Assembly (NCBI GenBank): GCA_021845835.1
Contig: JAJZVE010000372.1
Span: forward strand, 1 to 5,413
DNA from: Pseudomonadota bacterium
Lineage (GTDB): Bacteria; Pseudomonadota; Alphaproteobacteria; Acetobacterales; Acetobacteraceae
Length of the DNA stretch: 5,413 nt
Direction of reading: 5' to 3'
Of the stretch, positions 1 through 4,869 are shown in pieces. A program made the translations under genes and the position numbers. Below the pieces are notes generated by a model. That model did no database searches and was not told the DNA's origin. It worked only from the letters and a program-made list of their open reading frames with translations. Position 1 is the first letter of the stretch; the number at the start of each line of letters is the position of its first letter.

Positions 1-76
1 GGGTAGCGGGAATCAACGTAGTGGCAGCGACGATGACGAGCAAGCGCGTGCCCCAGAGGATCTTGGTCGCGAACAT
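1..76 (-). CDS. Partial N-terminus, possible VirD4/TraG-type coupling protein
   Basis: A minus-strand reading frame opens with ATG at 76-74 and stays open to the window edge, giving 25 residues: MFATKILWGTRLLVIVAATT followed by LIPAT. The shape is a short N-terminus, a TKILWG motif and a hydrophobic stretch of about 14 residues, which is a signal-anchor or first membrane helix. From memory, a group of VirD4/TraG-like conjugative coupling ATPases begins with a very similar pattern (xTKILWGQ, a hydrophobic helix, then ATQW). Coupling proteins are inner-membrane ATPases that deliver relaxase-bound DNA to a type IV secretion channel. The ATPase domain would lie outside the window, so identity rests on this short match. 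I see no convincing Shine-Dalgarno sequence, and a hairpin abuts the start codon. Alternatives are an unrelated membrane or secreted protein, or a dead fragment like its neighbours. Confidence 0.33.
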   Translation of the reverse strand, partial: MFATKILWGTRLLVIVAATTLIPAT

Positions 77-122
77 CGCGACTGAGGATCAGGAGGTGCG
101 ATCCTGGCGACCTCAGTTGCGA
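76..122. other. Extended stem-loop next to the partial left-edge gene
   Basis: TCGCGACTGAGG (76-87) pairs with CCTCAGTTGCGA (111-122) over 12 positions. Position 80/118 is a G-T wobble on the plus strand and an A-C mismatch on the minus strand. Inside, CAGG (90-93) can pair with CCTG (103-106), giving a longer interrupted stem with the loop AGGTGCGAT. An alternative inner pairing is AGGATC (85-90) with GATCCT (100-105). No T-run follows on either strand, so it is not a canonical intrinsic terminator. It ends at the start codon of the leftward partial gene. A role in translation control, as a protein-binding site or as an element-end structure is possible, but none is shown. Confidence 0.4.
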
Positions 123-188
123 ATTGTGGCCTTCATAGCCTCGGATAAGCTGGCGAAGAATGCGGACAACTCAACACTGCGGACGCCC

Positions 189-382
189 GTGTCGTCATCC
201 CCAGTTTACGTGAGTATCGATGTCGCGTGTGCCACGGGGAAGCGGTTGCCGATTTGCTTCGTGCGGCCAGGCGAGCCCCTCACACCCCAGACGCGCCGGG
301 TCACCTTGGCGCGCCGATTCCCAAGGTTTTGGGTAACAGGGCGGCTACGGTCACGCATCCATACCGGGGACGAAGCTCATAA
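189..382 (+). pseudogene. Fragment of a conserved hypothetical gene, possibly DUF429/RNase H-like
   Basis: A possible GTG start at 189 gives the peptide VSSSPVYVSIDVACATGKRL and continues PICFVRPGEPLTP. The SIDVACATGKRLPICFV stretch reads like a genuine conserved beta-strand region with an early aspartate. I recall this pattern from DUF429-type predicted RNase H-fold proteins. After about 282-288 this frame stops looking protein-like. A frame shifted by one base (codons from 284) instead gives TPDAPGHLGAPIPKVLGNRA, resembling the 'IP(R/K)xxGN' segment expected soon after, and ends at TAA 380-382. The simplest reading is a small indel near the CACACCCC tract, followed by truncation where the insertion-sequence remnant begins. 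A plus-strand frame does run on to 563, but its later part is antisense to transposase coding and is not credible. Family assignment is from memory and weak; that this is a broken fragment is more secure. Confidence 0.3.
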
Positions 383-404
383 CGTCGCGGCCGCGCTGAA
401 TGGG

Positions 405-790
405 CTTGCACGCAAAGCTGGCGGCAGGCCGGCCGCCCAGGGCGAGGCCGAAATAATGGACGATGTGGTCGAGCCGCGTCGTCCGGCGCACCCATGGGGC
501 AAGCACGTTACCTCAAGACGTTCGGCGAAGACGCGTCCGCCGTACAGGACGGCGTTGCCGTAGAAGCGGCGGACCCAAACCATGAGGGGATCCGGGCGCC
601 GTGCAATCGGCAGGTCCGCCAAACGCCGGCCACATCGGCTGTGGATCCGCTCGGATCGGATCCCGCAACCGGGACAGGCGCTCGCCTTGGCCGCGGAACG
701 CACCGTGATCAGCGCTGTGATCCCGTCCATCACCACGTTGTCCACGACGAAGCCATCTGGCACCAGATTGGAAGCGCGGAAACGATCGCA
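405..790 (-). pseudogene. ISL3-family transposase, 5' part only, frameshifted
   Basis: Read leftward from about 785, the protein begins FRASNLVPDGFVVDNVVMDG and contains the ISL3 N-terminal zinc-finger signature CPGCG, then IHSRCGRRLADLP and VRRFYGNAVLYGGRVFAERL. At about 511-516 the frame is lost: the original frame gives a nonsense tail, while a frame one base away continues as VLAPWVRRTTRLDHIVHYFG and then LALGGRPAASFA, which is the expected next ISL3 segment. One base therefore appears to be missing. The second cysteine pair normally found in the 'RRFxCxNxxCxRRxF' part of the finger is replaced by Y-G-N-A-V-L-Y-G, a further sign of decay. The catalytic domain is absent. After the break the surviving frame ends at TGA 351-353. 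The exact start is unclear because the sequence near 785-790 may also be altered. The family call rests on recognised motifs; inactivity follows from the frameshift and truncation. Confidence 0.65.
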
Positions 791-835
791 CGCGGCCTTG
801 GATCCCTCGGTAACCCAGAACCAGGTGCCGGCAGA

Positions 836-860
836 TTCCACGGAAAATGGGTCAGAGCCC
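836..860 (-). repeat. Candidate terminal sequence of the ISL3-family remnant
   Basis: On the minus strand this reads GGGCTCTGACCCATTTTCCG followed by TGGAA. It lies about 50-75 bases upstream of where transposase similarity begins. The GGCTCT opening and the overall form match what I know of ISL3-family terminal inverted repeats, which often start GGCTCT or GGGTCT. The outer end is placed at 859 or 860. The matching repeat is not in the window because the other end of the element is gone. Confidence 0.45.
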
Positions 861-902
861 AATACGCACGCGGACTCACGATGAAGCCGTTGCAGTTCGG
901 TG

Positions 903-930
903 GGGAGCAGAACGCCTACATTCTGCTCCC
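903..930 (-). terminator. Strong stem-loop after the permease gene, probable transcript end
   Basis: GGGAGCAGAA (903-912) and TTCTGCTCCC (921-930) are perfect 10-bp complements around an 8-base loop. The stem begins 7 bases beyond the TAG stop (940-938) of the leftward permease gene, where an operon terminator would be expected. No T-run follows it on either strand, so it is not a textbook intrinsic terminator. It may instead protect the 3' end of the mRNA or act with Rho. The structure is certain from the sequence; the function is inferred from position. Confidence 0.5.
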
Positions 931-937
931 GCCCGAG

Positions 938-2236
938 CTACTCCGCGGGGCGCGCAGCGAGCACCGCGGCACGCCCCGGCATGCGCAGCGCCACCAGCAC
1001 TGCCGCCGAGATCACCAGCGACAGGCCGGCCAGGGATAGCGCCAGCGTGAAGCTGCCGGTCGCGTGACGTATCGCGCCGAAGGCAAATGGCCCCGCAAAG
1101 CCGCCGAGATTGCCGACGCCGTTAATGACGGCGATGCCCACGCCCGCGACCGAGGCTGGCAGCACCTCCGACGGCAGCGCCCAGAATGGCCCGAACCGGC
1201 CATAGAAGCACGCGAAGGACAGCGTCAGCAGCAGGATTGTCATGGCGATAGCATGCTCGCCCGAGAGTTGGGCGGCGAGTAGGAACACGCCGGACAGCGC
1301 GCTCATCACCACGGTGTGCCATTTCCGCTCCATCCGGCGGTCGCTGCTGAAGGCGACGACGAGCATCATCGCGGCGCCAGCGGCGAACGGAATGGCGCTG
1401 AGCAGCCCGACGCTGAGGATCGAAAGGCCGGCCTGCTTGAGCACGCTCGGCAGCCAGATCGTCACCCCCCAGTTCGCGGCGAGGGCAAGGAAGTTATAGA
1501 CAGCAATGACCAGGATCCCGGGATGCCACATGGCGGACAGCCAGTGTCCGCGGAGCGGCGCCTCCGTCCCCCGCTCCGCATTAAGCGCCGCGACCAGGCG
1601 CGTCCGCTCGACCTCCGGCATCCAGGACGCCTGCTCGGGTCGGTCAGCAATCGCAAACGCCCAGAAGGCCGCCCAGACGAAACACGGCACTGCCTCGATG
1701 ACGAACATCCACTGCCAGGTGGAGTAGCGCAGCACCACGCCGGAAATCGGGTTCGCGATGACCGAGCCGAGGGCGAGGCTCATCAAGAAGATGGTGTTCG
1801 CGCGCGCCCGCTCCTCGCGGGTGAACCAGTTCCGGATCAGCACCAGGGTAGACGTGAGCACGCCTCCCTCGGCGATACCGAGGATGAAGCGGTTGGCGAT
1901 CAGCTCGCCCTCGGTCCGCACCAGCGCGGTGGAGGCCGAGATCAGGCCCCAGAAAATCAGCAGCCCGAAAATCACCCATTTGGCGCTCCAGACAGAGGAG
2001 AGCCGGCCCGCCGGCACCTGCAGCACCACATATCCAAAGAAGAACGTGCCGGTCGCGAAACCGATGCCTGCGTGCGAGAGCGCGAGCTCTTTGCGCATCG
2101 ACGGGATCGCCATGGCGATGTTCGTTCGATCGATCATCGAGATGATATACATCAGGAGCGCGATCACCAGGATGCGTACCCAGCGATTGCGCGACCATCC
2201 GACCGGTTGCCCCGGCGGTGCCGTCGTTGCGGACAT
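938..2236 (-). CDS. MFS permease, anion:cation symporter (phthalate permease-like) type
   Basis: This 432-residue inner-membrane protein has the usual length and 12-helix pattern of the major facilitator superfamily. Its N-terminal half carries the hallmarks of the anion:cation symporter (ACS) branch. These are DRTNIAMAIPSMRKEL at residues 36-51 after helix 1, GYVVLQVPAGRL at 68-79 in helix 2, RFILGIAEGG at 116-125 in helix 4, and NWFTREERARA at 136-146. W-Q-W-M-F-V-I-E at 174-181 leads into helix 6. A central cytoplasmic loop at about 198-232 separates the two bundles. Members of this branch import small organic anions such as phthalate, tartrate, glucarate or allantoate with protons; the substrate here is unknown. 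The ATG at 2236 is preceded by GGGGAGG, with GGAGG 11 bases upstream. The gene lies 68 bp after the sulfatase on the same strand, so it is probably co-transcribed and likely imports the sulfatase's substrate or exports or imports a product (inference). A strong stem-loop follows its stop. Confidence 0.9.
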   Translation of the reverse strand: MSATTAPPGQPVGWSRNRWVRILVIALLMYIISMIDRTNIAMAIPSMRKELALSHAGIGFATGTFFFGYVVLQVPAGRLSSVWSAKWVIFGLLIFWGLISASTALVRTEGELIANRFILGIAEGGVLTSTLVLIRNWFTREERARANTIFLMSLALGSVIANPISGVVLRYSTWQWMFVIEAVPCFVWAAFWAFAIADRPEQASWMPEVERTRLVAALNAERGTEAPLRGHWLSAMWHPGILVIAVYNFLALAANWGVTIWLPSVLKQAGLSILSVGLLSAIPFAAGAAMMLVVAFSSDRRMERKWHTVVMSALSGVFLLAAQLSGEHAIAMTILLLTLSFACFYGRFGPFWALPSEVLPASVAGVGIAVINGVGNLGGFAGPFAFGAIRHATGSFTLALSLAGLSLVISAAVLVALRMPGRAAVLAARPAE

Positions 2237-2256
2237 GGCTCGTTTTTCCTCCCCTG

Positions 2257-2274
2257 CGCGGCAGCGTCGCCGCG
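2257..2274 (-). other. GC-only hairpin between sulfatase and permease, next to the RBS
   Basis: CGCGGC (2257-2262) and GCCGCG (2269-2274) pair perfectly around a 6-base loop in the 68-bp gap between the two genes. In the leftward mRNA the hairpin ends 4 bases before the permease Shine-Dalgarno sequence (2252-2248). There is no T-run after it, so it should not terminate transcription. It could influence RNA processing or permease translation, but a short GC-only stem can arise by chance in DNA this GC-rich. Confidence 0.25.
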
Positions 2275-2304
2275 GCTCACGTCACGGTGGTGTGTACGTC
2301 ATCG

Positions 2305-3753
2305 CTACATGATCCTGGCCTTCGCGCCGGGCACCGGCGAATGGCCGAGCACGCCGCGTGCCAGCACCGCCTCGCGCCCGCCGAAGGCCGAAATCCGCGC
2401 CGCCTGATCGGTGCGTGCGAGCGCGTCGGCGGCGTCCGGATCGACCACCGCCCGCAGCGCTCGCTCGCAGTCGGCGACCAGGCCTGCATATCCGGGCGCG
2501 GTGCCGAGATCGCGCTGCTCCAGCGGATCGGTCGCGAGGTCGAAGAGCTGCGGCGGCATGCCCACGTAGTGGACGTACTTGAAGTCGCCCTTGCGGATCA
2601 TGAAGGCACCGGTCGCGGATCCCACGGCGTGGTACTCGCTCATCACCGTCGCCGGACGCGCCCGCCCGCGCGCCACGTCGAGCAGGTTCCGCCCCGGCAC
2701 GTCATGGTCCGCGGGATTGGGCGCGACGCCGGCGCAGGCAAGGATCGTCGGGAATCCGTCCACGAGCGAGACCGGCTCGTGGCAGACGATGCCTTGCGGG
2801 ATGCCGGGGCCGGCCATGATCATCGGCACACCCACCGCGTCCTCGTAGAGATTGGATTTCCCCCACAAGCCGCGATTGCCGAGATTGTCGCCGTGATCGC
2901 TCGTGTAGATCACCCGCGTGGTGTCCGCGAGCCCGTTCTGTCCAATCGCGGCAATTATGCGCCCGATGTTATGATCCAAGAAGGTCACCATACCGAAATA
3001 GGCAGCGATCGCCCGTCGCACCTTCTCTGGCGTGAACGCACGGTCGTAGATGATGGTCTCGTTCATCTTCTCGAGGAACGGGTGTTTCGGCCGCTCGTCG
3101 GGCGAGTAGAGCAACGGCCACGGCACCTTGTCCTCGGGATAGAGCGAATAGTATTCCGGCCGCGAGACCAGCGGGAAATGGGGACAAACGAGTGAAACGA
3201 AGAGCACGAAAGGCTTCTTCTGATGCTTCGCCTTGTCACGCAGCCAGGCGATCGCCGTTTCCGTGATGGAGTCGTCATAGCGCTGATAGTCGCTGTCGCC
3301 CGGCCCGGCCTCCTCCGCCAGCATCAGAGAGACTTTCCGTGGCTTCATGTCGTCGCGGATCATGCCCGTAAGGTCGCCGATCCCCTCGATGACATGCAGC
3401 GGCATCACCTCCTCGGTAAAACCGTTGTCGTCGTCGGCCGAACGGAAATGCAGCTTGCCGATGGACACCGCGGCGTGTCCCGCCTCGCGCAGCCGGTGTC
3501 CCCAGGATGGCACGCTCCCGTCATAAGGAATGCCATTGTCCCAAAAGCGGATCTGGTGGACGTAACGCCCGGTCGCGAATGAGGCGCGCGAAGGCACGCA
3601 GATTGGCGAGTTGCAGTAGGCGTCCGTGAAGCGGACGCCGCGTGCCGCGAGTGCATCGAGATTCGGGGTGCGGATCATCGGATGGCCGTAGCAGCCGAGC
3701 ACACGGCGGCTGTGCTCGTCCGACATGATGAAGACGAGATTGGACGTTTCCAT
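2305..3753 (-). CDS. Type I sulfatase (formylglycine-dependent), choline-sulfatase-like, cytoplasmic
   Basis: A 482-residue alkaline-phosphatase-fold hydrolase that should cleave a sulfate ester to sulfate and an alcohol. Visible active-site elements are metal-binding D12-E13 in LVFIMSDEH, and the sulfatase signature C52-V-P-S-R56 within CVPSRASFATGR. C52 is the residue that sulfatase maturation enzymes convert to formylglycine. Also present are G-K100-L-H102 (SIGKLHF), P-H192-F-P, the metal-binding S-D286-H287-G, and K299 (GLWGKSNLYED). The YDD-x-I-T-E segment (159-165) and the C-terminal EYHAVGS...FMIRKGDFKYV...PPQLFDLATDPLEQRDLG match the choline-sulfatase side of the family. There is no signal peptide, so it probably works in the cytoplasm. 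The ATG at 3753 is chosen because family similarity starts immediately after it; a TTG at 3789 would add 12 unconserved residues. No good Shine-Dalgarno sequence precedes the ATG. It is the first gene of a probable operon with the permease and is divergent from the LysR gene. The exact ester is unknown, and aryl or other alkyl sulfates are possible. No maturation-enzyme gene is in view. Confidence 0.9.
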   Translation of the reverse strand: METSNLVFIMSDEHSRRVLGCYGHPMIRTPNLDALAARGVRFTDAYCNSPICVPSRASFATGRYVHQIRFWDNGIPYDGSVPSWGHRLREAGHAAVSIGKLHFRSADDDNGFTEEVMPLHVIEGIGDLTGMIRDDMKPRKVSLMLAEEAGPGDSDYQRYDDSITETAIAWLRDKAKHQKKPFVLFVSLVCPHFPLVSRPEYYSLYPEDKVPWPLLYSPDERPKHPFLEKMNETIIYDRAFTPEKVRRAIAAYFGMVTFLDHNIGRIIAAIGQNGLADTTRVIYTSDHGDNLGNRGLWGKSNLYEDAVGVPMIMAGPGIPQGIVCHEPVSLVDGFPTILACAGVAPNPADHDVPGRNLLDVARGRARPATVMSEYHAVGSATGAFMIRKGDFKYVHYVGMPPQLFDLATDPLEQRDLGTAPGYAGLVADCERALRAVVDPDAADALARTDQAARISAFGGREAVLARGVLGHSPVPGAKARIM

Positions 3754-3809
3754 GCGCCGAGGTTGACAAGCACCGCGACGGGCGAGCAAGTCCGATTAGG
3801 AACATAGGC

Positions 3810-3826
3810 GATTACCATTGGTAATC
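3810..3826. promoter_or_regulatory. Palindromic LysR-type operator in the divergent promoter gap
   Basis: GATTACCATTGGTAATC is a perfect inverted repeat with 8-base arms around a single central T (3818). It contains the T-N11-A core (T3812, A3824) typical of LysR-type regulator sites. It lies 22 bases before the regulator's ATG and 57 bases from the sulfatase ATG. A weaker half-site, GATTAGG (3794-3800), sits 16 bp away on the sulfatase side. This is the usual layout of a strong recognition site plus a weaker activation site. The palindrome is direct observation; binding by the adjacent regulator is inference. Clear -35/-10 boxes were not found on either strand. Confidence 0.7.
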
Positions 3827-3847
3827 TCTGCCCCGGGAGCCTGCCCC

Positions 3848-4765
3848 ATGGACATCCGGTCCGTCGACTACGTCCTCGCCGTCGCAGACCATGGCAGCCT
3901 GCGAGCCGCGGCAGCCGCCATTGGCATCACCCAGCCAGCCCTGACCAAGGCGATCCGCCGCATGGAGGACGAAACCGGCGTGCGGCTCTTCGACCGCACC
4001 GCCCGCGGCGTACGTCCGACCATCTATGGCGAGGCGATGCTTCGCCACGCTCGCAACCTGCGAGCTTCGCTGCGCGCCTCACGCGCGGAGATCGCGGCCT
4101 TGCGCGCCGGTGCGGCCGGCAGCGTCCACATCGGCGCGGGCCCCTCGTGGGAGCGCGCAGTGCTGCCGCATGCCATCGCAGCCTTCCGCGCCGAGCGGCC
4201 GAAGGTACGCATTCACGTGCTCGGCGGCACCGATGACGTGCTGAAGGCGCGACTGCGCGAGGGAGCGCTCGATTTCGTGTTGGCGGCAACCCCCGACTCA
4301 CCCGCGCTCGAGCCGGACCTCGAGTGGCAAACGCTGCAGACCGACAGCTACTGCGTCATCGCCGCGCGCGAGCATCCGCTTGTCCGGCGCCGTTCGATCA
4401 GGCTGGCAGCGCTGGCAGCCTATCCCTGGATCCTGCCCGGGCCACATTCGTTGATGGTGCAGCGGCTGCACGGGCTGTTCCGCGCGCAGGGATTGCCCGC
4501 CCCAGAACCCGCCATCCAGACCGACATTGTCCGTCTGCGCCATCAGCTGCTCGGGACCGGCCCTTATTTGAGCTTCGCCGCGGCCGGCTACGTGCGCGAG
4601 CTCCGCGATCGCCGCATCACGCAGCTTGATGTCCCCGAGGCCCTCAATCCGCGCGCCGCCGGCGTCATTACCCGCCGCGGCATGGAACCGAGCCCTGCCG
4701 CAGTGAAGCTCATAGCCACCATCGCAGCGGCAGCCAGGCCCGATCAGCGCGGCAGTAAGCGCTAG
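3848..4765 (+). CDS. LysR-type transcriptional regulator
   Basis: This 305-residue protein has the standard length and two-domain plan of LysR-type regulators. An N-terminal winged helix-turn-helix runs from about residue 1 to 60: MDIRSVDYVLAVADHGSLRA, then ITQPALTKAIRRMEDETGVR and LFDRTARGVRPT. Its recognition helix is at about 28-38. A linker helix rich in Arg and Ala follows (about 62-85), then a periplasmic-binding-protein-like effector domain from about 90 to 290, starting GSVHIGAGPSWERAVLP. Such proteins are usually tetramers that bind T-N11-A sites, repress their own gene and activate a divergent target when bound to an effector. The ATG at 3848 is chosen because homology starts there and GGGAG (3835-3839) is 8 bases upstream. 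A TTG at 3818 would add ten unconserved residues and begin inside the operator palindrome. Its divergent position makes the sulfatase-permease operon the likely target, but the effector cannot be deduced. Confidence 0.93.
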   Translation: MDIRSVDYVLAVADHGSLRAAAAAIGITQPALTKAIRRMEDETGVRLFDRTARGVRPTIYGEAMLRHARNLRASLRASRAEIAALRAGAAGSVHIGAGPSWERAVLPHAIAAFRAERPKVRIHVLGGTDDVLKARLREGALDFVLAATPDSPALEPDLEWQTLQTDSYCVIAAREHPLVRRRSIRLAALAAYPWILPGPHSLMVQRLHGLFRAQGLPAPEPAIQTDIVRLRHQLLGTGPYLSFAAAGYVRELRDRRITQLDVPEALNPRAAGVITRRGMEPSPAAVKLIATIAAAARPDQRGSKR

Positions 4766-4869
4766 GCACAATCACTGCCTTCATGGGCACATTCGATGAG
4801 TGCATCGATCTGGAACTTCCGCCGCCGGTTCAGCATACTCCGGACCGAATGACATCGAGGGAGGGAAAG

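Larger units (their letters stand above)
405..860 (-). mobile_element. Truncated ISL3-family insertion sequence remnant
   Basis: The remnant holds one terminal sequence at about 836-860 and the N-terminal part of an ISL3-type transposase read leftward from it. Recognisable transposase similarity stops around 405-411, after the conserved 'GLALGGRPAASFA' segment. A full ISL3 transposase is usually about 400-550 residues, so about two thirds of the gene and the other end are absent. Together with the frameshift at about 511-516, this means the element cannot transpose on its own. Because the second end is missing, no target-site duplication can be identified. The left breakpoint is approximate, placed where protein-family resemblance ends. 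Confidence 0.6.

Noticed and set aside
21..563. 180-residue plus-strand reading frame from a GTG at 21
   Set aside because: Only about 189-282 looks like real protein. The first part has no recognisable features and the last part is antisense to recognisable transposase coding.
1316..2407. 363-residue plus-strand frame opposite the permease
   Set aside because: Its composition is dominated by Arg, Asp, His, Glu and Pro, as expected for an antisense frame of a GC-rich gene. The opposite strand encodes a clear membrane transporter.
2218..3195. 325-residue plus-strand frame opposite the sulfatase
   Set aside because: It is antisense to an intact sulfatase with all motifs and has no family-like segments of its own.
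3763..3768. TTGACA on the plus strand, a perfect -35 hexamer before the LysR gene
   Set aside because: No -10-like hexamer lies 16-18 bp downstream (the bases there are around GCAAGT), so a promoter cannot be supported.
3754..3789. Longer sulfatase start at TTG 3789
   Set aside because: It would add 12 residues (LARRGACQPRR-like) with no family similarity and no better ribosome binding site than the ATG at 3753.
4793..4808. TCGATG/CATCGA hairpin between the LysR and binding-protein genes, as a terminator
   Set aside because: It has only 6 AT/GC-mixed pairs with a 4-base loop and no T-run. It is too weak to call, and nothing else is recognisable in the 104-bp gap apart from the ribosome binding site.
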